A stretch of 64,000 nt of DNA, taken from Opitutia bacterium ISCC 52. Lineage in GTDB: Bacteria; Verrucomicrobiota; Verrucomicrobiia; Opitutales; UBA2995. The notes below the pieces were generated by a model. The model worked only from the letters and a program-made list of their open reading frames with translations. It did no database searches and was not told where the DNA came from. The position numbers and the translations under genes are program-made. Shown here in pieces: positions 44,786-54,900 of the stretch (position 1 is its first letter; each line of letters begins with the position of its first letter). Where the stretch lies: the NCBI GenBank assembly GCA_014529675.2, contig CP076040.1:3491894-3555893 (forward strand). Direction: 5' to 3'.

Positions 44786-44922
44786 ATTACGGAGTTTACG
44801 ATGAAAGACCAAATAATGGTCTGACGAGTCCAATCTGAAAAACGTTAACTAAGAGAAAGTGTTCCCGACAGTTGACTCACCAGGTAAATAGAGCGATATC
44901 CTCCATTTCTATCCCTAATTCT

Positions 44923-46362
44923 ATGTGCTCACAATACCTTCGAATCGCCCTTGCCCTATGCCTAAGTCTTACAGGATTTTCCTGTTCCCAACCAAGTAAG
45001 CCTGACACGGCTGATTCCGATCGCCAATGGCTGGCCGGTGACCACCACATTCATTCTCGGTTCAGCGTTGGCTGGGATCGAACCACAAATCCACCCACAC
45101 CCAAGCTCGGAGGTGACGCCATCTACCCTACCCCGATGAACGCCGTTATGGGGAAATACCACGGTCTAAGTTGGATAGTAACCACCGATCACGGAGGCCC
45201 TAATCACAGTAAGGTAAATAGGGATATCGCTTACCCAGAGCTGTTAATATCCAGGCAGACGGTGCCAGATGTGATTCAATTTTATGGTATGGAGTTCGAC
45301 ACGCCTGGAGCAGATCACTCGAGTCTCATTATCCCACATACCCATGACGAAGTGGATCGTCTCTTCGATATCGAATCCAGGTTTGCCAAGAACGAGCCAC
45401 ACCCGGCAGACAAGAGTTGGGATACAGAACCGCGCATGCTGGAAGCTCTCAAGGCAATGGACCAATTTGAAGTTAAACCACTCATCACGGCCAACCACCC
45501 TTCTCGTTCTGCCACCGGTTTGGGTGAATACGGAAAAGATCATCCGGCAGAGTTACGCGACTGGAACGACACCGCTCCCGAAATCGCGGTCGGCATGTCA
45601 GGGGCTCCAGGTCATCAGGCGAAGGCACTCAACCCCGACGGTTCCATCAAGCAGGAAGCCAGAGGATCCTACAAAACGTTTCCAACCATAGGCGGATTCG
45701 ATCAGATGACCGCTCGGTTGGGAGGTTTCTGGGATTCCATGCTCGGCGAAGGCCGCCGTTGGTGGATCACAGCTAATTCAGACTCCCACATCCACTGGCG
45801 TGAAGGTGGTTCCGATTTCTGGCCTGGCGAGTATTCAAAAACCTACGTATGGGCAGAAAAGAATCATGACGACATCCTGAATGGAATCCGCCACGGCCGC
45901 GTCTTCGTTACACTGGGTGACCTGATATCGGAGTTGCAAGTAACTGCTAGTAGCGGCGGCGAGTCTTCCGAGATTGGCGGAACCCTTGAAGTAACATCCG
46001 GAGCCGATGTGGAAGTGACGATTCGATTTCTTGATCCCTCAACACTCAATGCTGGAGAGCAGAATCCATCAGTCGCGCGTGTTGATTTGATTACAGGACA
46101 AGTGAATGGTCACCTCTCGGATCGCAGCACGGATACCAATCCAAGCACAAAAGTCGTGACCCGCTTTTCTGAAAAGGTATGGCGTAATGAAGGACCCTAC
46201 CGGGTCATGAGCTACCGATTGGAAAACATCAATAGCAATAGCTATATAAGAATCAGAGGTACGAACGGCCAGGAATTGGAACCTGAGCAAGATCCGCTTG
46301 GTGAAGACCCCTGGTCGGACCTGTGGTTTTACTCAAATCCGATTTTCGTCGAGGTGAAGTAA
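44923..46362 (+). CDS. PHP-domain metallohydrolase lipoprotein (CehA/McbA-like)
   Basis: I choose the ATG at 44923, which gives a lipoprotein signal (LTGFSC, lipobox Cys21); the frame is open from 44872. The 479-aa protein has the PHP metal motifs: GDHHIHSRFS (residues 40-49), VTTDHGG, a Glu in GMEFDTPG, ANHPSRS, and NSDSHIHW near 305. PHP phosphoesterases bind three metals and cleave phosphate or carbamate esters; CehA-type members act on aryl esters. The last about 130 residues form a beta-sandwich-like part. It should be anchored in the outer or inner membrane facing the periplasm. It lies between sulfatase genes, so a glycan-related ester is possible. Confidence 0.85.
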   Translation: MCSQYLRIALALCLSLTGFSCSQPSKPDTADSDRQWLAGDHHIHSRFSVGWDRTTNPPTPKLGGDAIYPTPMNAVMGKYHGLSWIVTTDHGGPNHSKVNRDIAYPELLISRQTVPDVIQFYGMEFDTPGADHSSLIIPHTHDEVDRLFDIESRFAKNEPHPADKSWDTEPRMLEALKAMDQFEVKPLITANHPSRSATGLGEYGKDHPAELRDWNDTAPEIAVGMSGAPGHQAKALNPDGSIKQEARGSYKTFPTIGGFDQMTARLGGFWDSMLGEGRRWWITANSDSHIHWREGGSDFWPGEYSKTYVWAEKNHDDILNGIRHGRVFVTLGDLISELQVTASSGGESSEIGGTLEVTSGADVEVTIRFLDPSTLNAGEQNPSVARVDLITGQVNGHLSDRSTDTNPSTKVVTRFSEKVWRNEGPYRVMSYRLENINSNSYIRIRGTNGQELEPEQDPLGEDPWSDLWFYSNPIFVEVK

Positions 46363-46452
46363 GCGGATATGGATTATCAATACCGAGCTTTCCAATGACT
46401 TGTCGCATTCCCTTTTTGAAACAGCGCCTTTAACCGTAAAATGTTGCAAGAG

Positions 46453-46479
46453 GATCGCGGCGTAAAGCCGCTCCTACAG
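46453..46479 (-). repeat. REP-like palindrome, loop type B
   Basis: Read on the minus strand it is CTGTAGGAGCGGCTTTACGC followed by CGCGATC: a GCGGC/GCCGC stem around TTTA with the same TGTAGG lead and CGATC end as the pair at 43236-43309. It sits in the 119 bases between two convergent genes. Confidence 0.65.
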
Positions 46480-46481
46480 TT

Positions 46482-47867
46482 CTAATCCAACTCGGGCACA
46501 GGCCAGTTTCTCGAAGGAGAACGAGCCGTTTTCAAATAGGCCTCAAAGCTCGCAACTATCTCAGGGTGTTGAGCAGCAACGTTGTTGTTTTCAGCTTCAT
46601 CTTTGGATAGGTCGTACAGCTCAAGCGGCTCTCCAATTTTCAATCGAATGGCTTTCCAATTGCCCTGACGGACCGCCTGCTGAAAGCCACTTTCGAAAAA
46701 TTCCCAGTAGAGGGTGCGTTTGCTTAAGTCCTGATCTTTTCCCAGGATGGTTGGGAGAACACTCACTCCATCGACGTCGGATGGCGCATTTGCACCTGCA
46801 AGATCTGCCAAAGTCGGTAGCACATCCGCAAAGTACCAGGCAGTAGCATCTGTTTCTCCTGCTGCCACCTTACCCGGCCAGCGGACAATCATCGGTGTAC
46901 GGATGCCTCCTTCATACATATCACGCTTACGTCCTTTGAGAGAACCAGATGCATCAAATCGGCCTTCCCAACGTTCTGCGGCTCCGTTGTCCGAACAGAA
47001 AAAGACGAGTGTGTTCTCGTCGATATCGAGATCACCAAGCAGTTTAAACAAGCTGCCGATATCACGATCGAGACGGGTGATCATCGCTGCCTGCACTTTC
47101 TCATCATCCGTCCATGGCATATCCGTATAGGGTGCCGTATCCGGAATTTCGTAACGCGAGTGAGGAATCGTATAAGGTATATAGAGAAAGAAAGGTTCGT
47201 CCTGGTGACGGCTAACGAAATCGAGGGCAAAATCGGTAAAGAGATCATGCGTATAGGTTCCCTGGTTTCCATCTGCATTGTCCGGAAACTCAACCTTCAT
47301 TTTATCCTTCCAGATAAAGGTCGGGTAATAGGAGTGCGCACGACGTTGGTTGAGGTAACCAAACCATTCGTCAAAGCCCTGCTCATTGGGATGGCCCGTT
47401 GTGTTCGGTTCACCGAGTCCCCACTTGCCGGTTATCCCCGTTACATAACCTACCTCTTTTAACACTTCCGCCACGGTTACATCGTCGGCTTCAAGAGGCA
47501 CCCTACCCTTGCCGCCTGCTAAACCTACAACACCATACTTTCCGAAGTTTCCACGCACGGTAGTGTGACCGGTATGCTTGCCGGTCATGAGCACTGACCT
47601 GGATGGAGCACACACGGTTGAACCAGCGTAGGCATTAGTAAATCGCGTTCCTTCCTTCGCCATTTGATCGAGATGAGGCGTTTGAATCACCGTCTGGCCA
47701 TAAGAGCCCAAATCACCGTAACCCATATCATCGGCCATGATGAAGATGATATTCGGCTTCGAGGCAGTTGATACCGATTCTTCCACCTGACCACAGGCAG
47801 AAAACAAAAGAACGTTTAGGATGACAAAGCATCCAAGGGATGCGGATCTGAAAGTTGAATGGTTCAT
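46482..47867 (-). CDS. Sulfatase lipoprotein (arylsulfatase A-like), CxPxR site
   Basis: I choose the ATG at 47867, which gives a lipoprotein signal (VLLFSACGQ, lipobox Cys25); the frame is open to 47924. The 461-aa protein has MADDMGYGDLGSYGQ, the formylglycine site STVCAPSRSVLMTG with Cys86, TGHTTVRGN, ITGKWGLGEP and FFCSDNGAAE, a complete arylsulfatase A-like pattern. It is probably surface- or periplasm-anchored, unlike the soluble sulfatases around it. The GH28 gene ends 28 bases upstream on the same strand, so both likely belong to one operon. Confidence 0.92.
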   Translation of the reverse strand: MNHSTFRSASLGCFVILNVLLFSACGQVEESVSTASKPNIIFIMADDMGYGDLGSYGQTVIQTPHLDQMAKEGTRFTNAYAGSTVCAPSRSVLMTGKHTGHTTVRGNFGKYGVVGLAGGKGRVPLEADDVTVAEVLKEVGYVTGITGKWGLGEPNTTGHPNEQGFDEWFGYLNQRRAHSYYPTFIWKDKMKVEFPDNADGNQGTYTHDLFTDFALDFVSRHQDEPFFLYIPYTIPHSRYEIPDTAPYTDMPWTDDEKVQAAMITRLDRDIGSLFKLLGDLDIDENTLVFFCSDNGAAERWEGRFDASGSLKGRKRDMYEGGIRTPMIVRWPGKVAAGETDATAWYFADVLPTLADLAGANAPSDVDGVSVLPTILGKDQDLSKRTLYWEFFESGFQQAVRQGNWKAIRLKIGEPLELYDLSKDEAENNNVAAQHPEIVASFEAYLKTARSPSRNWPVPELD

Positions 47868-47895
47868 ACTGGTAATTTCATTGAAGCACCGGATC

Positions 47896-49350
47896 TTAAG
47901 GTGAGACCACACCAATCTGCACATTCTCAGACGTCATGTTGAGTACATGATAAAACAATGATGCTTCCTCCGAGACATCCACCGAGATGTTTTTAAGGCT
48001 GAGGTTATTTATAGGCATGTCGACAGTGCCCTTAAACTCGATGGCTTGCTCACTTTTAAGACAATGAATGTCACTCAGATGAATATCCTCCACCAAGGGA
48101 TAGAAGGGCCCCTCTTCCTTCCCATAATTGGTGACAAAATTGATGAGCGTTCCCGTAGCTTCCTCGATGGTCGCATTGCGAAGTCCAATATGCCTCACGA
48201 ATCCACCGCGCATGCTGTTGGTTTTAATACGAAATACCCGTTGTATTTTGCTACAGGTCAAATTCTCGATATAGATGTTCTCCACCCCGCCCGTCATCTC
48301 ACTACCAATGGCAATGGCAGTATGCTGGGTGTTCATGATGCAGTTGGAAATGATCACGTTGCGCGTTGGCTGGTTGACTCGACGGCCATCGGCATTGCGA
48401 CCGGCTTTGATGGCCACGCCATCGTCCTTGGTATTAAACTCGCAGTTTTCTATCAGCACATATTCGCTCGATTCCGGATCGCAGCCATCGTTGTTCGGGC
48501 CCGCACTCGTGCAGGTGACTCCGCGAACGGTTACATGCTTTGATAGCACCGGATGGATCATCCAGAACGGAGCGTTGATGAGGGTGATGTCTTCAATCAG
48601 CACATTCCTGCAGGCATAGGGTTCGATAAAGCTGGGGCGTAATTTTGAAGCCAGCCCAAAATTCCGTTCAGCTACAGGAACGCCTTTTTCAGCCATCTCA
48701 AACAGCTGCAGCTTGGTATGATCCGGTTCCCGGTCGAGCTGACTGAGTTTAGGAGGAATCATGCTCCACCAATTGCTGTCATCCGCTCCTCCATCGAGGG
48801 TCCCTTTGCCGGTCACTGCAATGTTGGTCTCTCCGTAAGCGTAAATCAGGGGAGAGTAGCTCATGACTTCCACTCCCTCGTAGCGGGTCAATACAGCGGG
48901 AAGAAACTTTTTGGGGTCGGTGTAAAAACGGAGCGTAGTTCCCTCCGAAACATGCAGGTTGACCTGGCTTTTTAAATGAATCGGTCCGGTCCAGAATATT
49001 CCTCCGGAAGCTACGACCCTCCCTCCACCAGCTTCGGCACAGGCCGCTATGGCTCGGCGAAAGGCTTCGGTCGAGTCGGTTATACCATCGGGAATGGCGC
49101 CAAAATCCTGAATGAGGAACTCTCGATCCGGAAATTCTGGAACTACGATGGATTGCCGGAGCTTCTCCATGTTATCCCACGAAAAAATTTGCGATTCATC
49201 AGCACCCACAACGGCATTGATGTTGGGCTTCAGGGTGCCATCCACATAGGTAGAATCAGATTCCGGATCTTTAGAAAAACCGTTGGAGGCCAGAAACATG
49301 ACCAAGCAGATAAAACAGAAATACTGTGAAAGATGCCGAATCGAGAACAT
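47896..49350 (-). CDS. Glycoside hydrolase family 28 (polygalacturonase-like), exported
   Basis: I choose the ATG at 49350 (MFSIRHLSQYFCFICLVMFLASNGFS), which gives a signal peptide; the frame is open to 49377. The 484-aa protein is a right-handed beta-helix with the complete GH28 catalytic set: NND at 286-288 (GPNNDGCD), DD at 309-310 (NTKDDGVAIK), His343 (TQHTAIAIGSE) and RIK at 374-376. GH28 enzymes hydrolyse galacturonan or related uronate linkages by inversion. It precedes a sulfatase lipoprotein gene in the same direction, which suggests that the substrate glycan carries sulfate. Confidence 0.94.
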   Translation of the reverse strand: MFSIRHLSQYFCFICLVMFLASNGFSKDPESDSTYVDGTLKPNINAVVGADESQIFSWDNMEKLRQSIVVPEFPDREFLIQDFGAIPDGITDSTEAFRRAIAACAEAGGGRVVASGGIFWTGPIHLKSQVNLHVSEGTTLRFYTDPKKFLPAVLTRYEGVEVMSYSPLIYAYGETNIAVTGKGTLDGGADDSNWWSMIPPKLSQLDREPDHTKLQLFEMAEKGVPVAERNFGLASKLRPSFIEPYACRNVLIEDITLINAPFWMIHPVLSKHVTVRGVTCTSAGPNNDGCDPESSEYVLIENCEFNTKDDGVAIKAGRNADGRRVNQPTRNVIISNCIMNTQHTAIAIGSEMTGGVENIYIENLTCSKIQRVFRIKTNSMRGGFVRHIGLRNATIEEATGTLINFVTNYGKEEGPFYPLVEDIHLSDIHCLKSEQAIEFKGTVDMPINNLSLKNISVDVSEEASLFYHVLNMTSENVQIGVVSP

Positions 49351-49433
49351 GCCCAAAGCGTCTTCTGAAATATTCAAAGGATCAAAAGTAAAATGCCCTG
49401 CGGAGCATTAAATCGAACATAAATCCTATGATC

Positions 49434-49943
49434 TCAATTTTCTCCTTTAGATACCAGCTTAGCAAGATCACCTTTGATCCAACGCTCCAACAGGCGTCGT
49501 TCATAGTAGAAATTGTCAATTGAACTATTCCTACTGGATACACCCATCTGATAGCTGTAATCTTTAAGTTGGATTTCCCCGTCAGCTAATACCTCACCTG
49601 AGGCGTTAACCAATTGATAACTCAAACTAATTCTTGGTGGATAGTGATCTCTATAAAAGCGTACTTCATCGAGAGGGATTCTCTGCCAAGGCTCAAAACT
49701 ACCTGCTAAATCAATATCTTGAAAATGAATGGCGAGTGTCACTCCTTCCGGGAATGAGTTATCCACCGCTCGTTCCAAGTATTTAATTATCTCTTTGCTG
49801 AAAGCCTCAGTTGATACGGTTTGCTGGGTGATTGCATACTCAAAATCTGAGAACTCCTCAGGATCTTCATAGCTTAGCGTGACCGCTGCTTGCACCGAGG
49901 AACAACTCGCTATCAATAACCCCGCCATCATCAAGATTCTCAT
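49434..49943 (-). CDS. DUF3016 protein, exported
   Basis: 169 aa with a signal peptide (MRILMMAGLLIASCSSVQAA; the Cys makes a lipoprotein possible). The mature part has the DUF3016 features: VTLSYEDPEEFSDFEY at the start, VRFYRDHYPPRISLSYQLV in the middle and YYERRLLERWIKGDL near the end. The function of the family is not known. It is on the same strand as GH28 (84 bases) and GH2, but it may be unrelated to the sugar genes. Confidence 0.85.
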   Translation of the reverse strand: MRILMMAGLLIASCSSVQAAVTLSYEDPEEFSDFEYAITQQTVSTEAFSKEIIKYLERAVDNSFPEGVTLAIHFQDIDLAGSFEPWQRIPLDEVRFYRDHYPPRISLSYQLVNASGEVLADGEIQLKDYSYQMGVSSRNSSIDNFYYERRLLERWIKGDLAKLVSKGEN

Positions 49944-49993
49944 ACTAAACTAATACCGAAAAAAATTACTTTTGGATGCACAAAATAGTCCAA

Positions 49994-51844
49994 TCACTCA
50001 TCGGATTCAACATACAGTTGGCTGTGAATCTTCCGGAGAGACTCCAAGGGGATCTTGATCAATTCCCGGTCGTAAGTCATCAGGCCGTTCATTTCGCCTT
50101 CGATATCTGTGATTTGTGTGTAGACAGCGGCTGACAATCCCTTGTTGCGTTGCATGTCCAGCATCTGGTCAAACATCGATCGGTAGGCCTGCTCCAGTTC
50201 TTCTCCCGAGTAAAATACCTGGTACCCCCAATATTGTTTGTCCAGATCCCAGATATGCTCCTCGATGGGCCAGCCGATGCCCCCGTATTCGCCAAGCACG
50301 GACGCCTTGTCCATGAACCTGGGTGGCACCTGCGTTTCCACCTCATAGGAGTGGATGTCATGTATATCCCCGATCGGACGATGGGCCCAGCCACTGGCCG
50401 CGCTGATCAGCCGTGACGGGTCGTAGGTCTCCACGAATTCGGTTACCCGCAGGGTATCATACTGTCCCCAGCCCTCGTTGAAGACAACCCACATGACTAT
50501 GCTGGGTGCATTGAAATGAAGGTCGATCATGCGCCTGAGTTCCCATTCAAACTGGGCCGCATCCAGCGTGGTCCGGTGCGCATCCGGCCCGGTCTTGAGA
50601 GCGCGGGGAACGGGTTTGGACTTTCCTTTTGCATTTACGTCAACGGCTGCCATCCCGGAGGGCATGTCCTGCCAAACCAGCATGCCGAGTTTGTCGCAGT
50701 GGTAGTACCAGCGGTCGGGCTCCACCTTGACGTGCTTGCGGATCATATTGAAACCCATCTGCTTGGTGATCTCGATGTCGTAGCGCATGGCTTCGTCCGA
50801 GGGAGGCGTCATAAGCCCGGCCGGCCACCAGCCCTGGTCGAGTGGACCGTAGTGAAAAAGCGGTTGGTTATTCAAAAATAGGTATTTCGAACCGTTCCGG
50901 TCGCCGAGACTGATTTTGCGCATGCCGAAGTAGCTGTCGACTTCGTCAATGATGTTCCCCTCCGGGTTGAGCAGGGTCAGGTGCAAATCATAAAGGAACG
51001 GGTCGTCCGGTGACCATAAGCGGGGTGAGGGAATTTTTATCTCGGATCGCTCGTGCACGGGAACGGACGTCTCCGCCACGGTATTCTTGCCGGCCGACAC
51101 TTTGACCTGCACCGTGTGTCCCGTTCGAGAAGCTTCATCGAGTAATGGGAGAATGGATACTACTTCACGGTCAATATCGGGAATCACTCTGGCTTCTCCC
51201 AGGTAGACTTCAGGTGACACTGCTTCCAGCCATACCGTTTGCCAGATTCCACTCACGGGGGTGTAGGTGATCTTGGCCTCGTGGAGGCTTTGCTTTCCCC
51301 GGGGCTGGGCTGCGAAACTGGTCGGATCGTCAATGGCAACCACCAGTTCCTGTTGCCCCTCTTTTTTCAGGAAGGGTCCAAGCTTGAATGAAAAGCGGTC
51401 GAAGGCTCCCTTGTGCGACCCAATGTAGGCGCCGTTGAGCCAGACTACAGTTGCGTAATCGGCGGCCTCGAAATGGAGAACCACTTCCTTGTCATCCCAG
51501 TCGTCAGGTAACCGAAAGGTCCGCCGATACCATAGCCGGTCCTCCGGGGTTACTATTCCACCGATACCAGAAAGGGAAGATTCGACGCAAAACGGAACGA
51601 GGATCTTGTCCTCGAACGCTTCAGGTTGCGGATCCGCTTTTTTCTGCAAGGCAAAGTCCCAGAGACCGTTCAGGTTCAACCAGTCCGCACGCTGAAATTG
51701 CGGCCGCGGATACTCTTGCCAAACATTTTCGGGAGTTAGCTCCTTGGCCCAACGGGAGGCAATACGTATGTCAGTCGGCTGCCACTCATTTCCAAACAAG
51801 CTAAGAACGGCAAATACCTGACTCACTATCAGGACAATTCTCAT
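49994..51844 (-). CDS. Glycoside hydrolase family 2, exported
   Basis: I take the ATG at 51844 (MRIVLIVSQVFAVLSLFG); 51853 is also possible. The protein of about 616 aa has the GH2 order: a sugar-binding jelly roll (WLNLNGLWDFALQK, WYRRTFRLPDDWDDKEVVLHFEAADYATVVWLNG), an immunoglobulin-like domain, and a TIM barrel. The acid/base Glu is in MWVVFNEGWGQYD and the nucleophile Glu in SVLGEYGGIGW. It cleaves beta-linked hexose or hexuronate residues (galactosidase, mannosidase or glucuronidase types). Its bases look more GC-rich than the flanks (37 of 60 at 50641-50700, 30 of 60 at 47041-47100), a sign of possible transfer. It lies next to the TonB receptor gene. Confidence 0.92.
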   Translation of the reverse strand: MRIVLIVSQVFAVLSLFGNEWQPTDIRIASRWAKELTPENVWQEYPRPQFQRADWLNLNGLWDFALQKKADPQPEAFEDKILVPFCVESSLSGIGGIVTPEDRLWYRRTFRLPDDWDDKEVVLHFEAADYATVVWLNGAYIGSHKGAFDRFSFKLGPFLKKEGQQELVVAIDDPTSFAAQPRGKQSLHEAKITYTPVSGIWQTVWLEAVSPEVYLGEARVIPDIDREVVSILPLLDEASRTGHTVQVKVSAGKNTVAETSVPVHERSEIKIPSPRLWSPDDPFLYDLHLTLLNPEGNIIDEVDSYFGMRKISLGDRNGSKYLFLNNQPLFHYGPLDQGWWPAGLMTPPSDEAMRYDIEITKQMGFNMIRKHVKVEPDRWYYHCDKLGMLVWQDMPSGMAAVDVNAKGKSKPVPRALKTGPDAHRTTLDAAQFEWELRRMIDLHFNAPSIVMWVVFNEGWGQYDTLRVTEFVETYDPSRLISAASGWAHRPIGDIHDIHSYEVETQVPPRFMDKASVLGEYGGIGWPIEEHIWDLDKQYWGYQVFYSGEELEQAYRSMFDQMLDMQRNKGLSAAVYTQITDIEGEMNGLMTYDRELIKIPLESLRKIHSQLYVESDE

Positions 51845-51892
51845 GATGACCATAGATGATAATTAGGTAACCATCACTACAAAACCTTTGCA

Positions 51893-51928
51893 TCAAAAAA
51901 AAGTCCCCGGGACAACTCCCGGGGACTT
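51893..51928 (-). terminator. Rho-independent terminator of the TonB receptor gene
   Basis: A perfect 12-bp stem, AAGTCCCCGGGA (51901-51912) and TCCCGGGGACTT (51917-51928), with loop CAAC. The left flank is an A run, the U tail on the minus strand. It lies 15 bases past the receptor stop. Confidence 0.93.
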
Positions 51929-51942
51929 CTCAATAAGTGATA

Positions 51943-54900
51943 CTAGAAAGATCCTCTTACGCCCAATACGTATCGACGACCGATGGTCTGATAGGACGTC
52001 GTGAACAGCCCAGCATTCGGCCCGATGTAGCGTTCATCGTTCGGTGTGTCCGATAGGTTGTCACCTTCGAAGAACACACGGATGTCTTTGTCTGCGAATA
52101 AGCGATACTGAATGGACAGGTCCAGGTTTTCCTGTTCCCGGTCGAACGTGATGGCCGAGATAGCCGCCGTGGACGGTGTCCGCTGCAAACTGGAGATCCA
52201 ATTGTAGGAGAGACGCACGTTGAAACGTTGTTGTTCGTAGAACAGCTGGAGGTTGTAGATCTCTTTAGCCTGGTTCGTCAGCGAGTCCGTGAACTGGTAT
52301 CCCAAGATATCGAATTCACCGTCCGCCAACCTATCTTCGTCAAAGATCGGGTCATTCTGGTCACCCGTGATGTAGGCGTAGTTGGGAACAAAGCTCAGGC
52401 CATGAAGCAGGTCAATATTGGGGAACATGTCCTCAAAGTTGAAATACCCTGTGAACTCGACCCCCTCAATACTACGCTCTGAAGCGTTGGACCAAAATCG
52501 AGTATCAGAGGTAACGAACTCTGTTCCAAGACTTGGATCCTCTGGATCCACCAACACTTCAATCTCCCGCTGGAAGGTGTATTCGAGCAAAAAGTCTTCG
52601 AGATCCTTTTTGAAAGCGGTCACTGAAACCATATTACGTTGTTGCGGACCAAAGTAATACTCCCAGGCCAGATCGAAGTTTTCTGAGGTCTGCTCCAACA
52701 GATTTGGATTTCCCAGGTCGAACTCATCGTCCCGATTGGTCAGGTTGAGTACGCCGGCTGCCTGCAACTGACGATTGGCTTCTCCCAAGTCAAAGGGAAT
52801 AAGTTCCCGGTAATCTGGACGAGTAAGCGTGTTCGTCCAGGCAAAGCGGAACACATGTCCACTGTCTCCGGCTCGATAGGATAGTACTGCACTCGGAAGC
52901 GCGTTGTCATAGCTGTTGGTGCGACGAATATCATTTACGATATCACCAAAAGAGAAGGTACCATCCGGTCCGACAAATCCGAGATCCTGAACGCCTTCCT
53001 GCAGAATTTCATTAAGAATTCCCTGCTGGTCCGAATTGAGGTTAGGAATATTACTGCCATCAATAATGAAATTAGAGGGTTTCCAGGTCGTATCCAATTG
53101 TGTTGTCTCCACACGAAGGCCGGTCACCAAAGTAAAATTGTCCCAGCGAAACGTTCCCTGCATGTAAGCAGCAGTAATGTCTTCCTGTAACTCCGCCGTG
53201 TCGGCTGCGTCCCGCAGATCCGAGCGGTTCCACTCCCAGTTGTCAGGACTGGACTGATAGTCGCTGAAGAAGAAATCATAGGCAGGATCCGCTCTCACAA
53301 ATGGACCAGCGATATCCGAATAAGTGCCATCCCAAAGGGTAAAGTTGCCATCTGCCGGATCGGCAAATTGACCGGCCGGATATACTTTATTATTTCCTTC
53401 AACGGGGTTGATGAACAACTCAGTGGTCTGGTTGTCGCGCTTGGCGCTACGGAAACGTGCACCCGCTTTCAGGACCAGGAAGTCACTCACCTCCTGCTCA
53501 ACGTCGAAACTGGCCAGAAGTACATCCTCGGTCACATTTTCATAAAGGAAACGCGGGGAGGTGTTGGTGAAGCTACGGTTGGCATCACTAAATACATTCA
53601 CACCTCCGTTGGAAGGGACATGCCCTCGGCCTTTAGTAACTTCAAATACGCTAAAGGAGGGTAAGGGAGTGGCGCCATACCAACGTGCTCGCAGTGGGTC
53701 TCCAGCATTGGTTTTGCGAAAATCCTCCTGAAAACGCCATTGGCGTCGGAAATTGTCACCTTCATCCGTGGAAAATAGAACGCGGTATTCGATGAGCCCT
53801 CGATCTAACTGTGTTTCGCCGCCGAAGTCAAAAGTGTAGGTTTCGCTGTCGATATTTCTGCCGGTGATGATACGATCCACTCGGCCATCCCAGTTGGCTT
53901 CGAAATCCGGAGTAACGATGATATTTCCGCTGCCGTCAGTGGCCTGAACAAAGGTATCACCTTCACTCCCCAATACAGGGTCATCGTCATCCTCGATCCA
54001 TTCACCCAAGGGATTGCCAGAATCATCCAGGAACCAGTAATTTCCGCGGAACGCGCGCTCCAAACGATCAACCCGAAAGGCAAAGCTGTCCCGGACATCC
54101 CGTTCTTTCTGATACCACGGGCGAAAGTAGAGCGAGGTCGTATCCGAGAGAAGTAGATCAATGCTTGCATTGAAGGTAAACTCATCCCGTGTGGTGCGAA
54201 CTTCATTCGGATCAAACCGGTCCCAGATGGGATTGGAGGCATTGGGGTTCACAGCCAGTACAGTCTGCTCAAGAAAGCTGTCCCGGTTAGGATCCGAGCC
54301 ATTTGGCGTACGGTTGGTTTGGTCGAGAAAACGGTTTTGAGTAGACCATTCGACCAGGTCTTCATCGACATAATTGACGTTGAACAAGATACCGAGGTTA
54401 TTCTCTCCTCCAAAAGCATCCAGTATGTCAGAATGCACAAAGTTCACACCCCAGCCGTTCTCGTCACCCTGATCGCGATTGCGAACTTCGAATTTGTAAC
54501 GGGAGGTTCGGCGCCCAAGGTCAAAGGCATTGGCCGTTTCGACATTTACGGATCCTCCAATCGAATCAGCGGGATGTTCAGCGGTAATACTCTTAATGAT
54601 CTCAACACCTGATACCATTTCGGAAGGGATTTGAGTAACATCAAAATTCCGGGAGCCCAGACGAGCGTTGGCTTGCGAAGCACCATTGATTCGGATGGTG
54701 TTGTACTGCCCATCCGCTCCTCTAATGGTCACACTTCCCTCAGCATTTCCCTGCCCACCAACGACGTTGACACCGGCAAGACGTGACAGAGCCTCACCCA
54801 AATCATCGTCCGGTAGTTCGCTGAGTGCATCAGAGCTGAGATAGCTGCCAATGATGTCAGATTGTTTTTGCCTTTCCACTGATGCTGCCTGCGCGGCACC

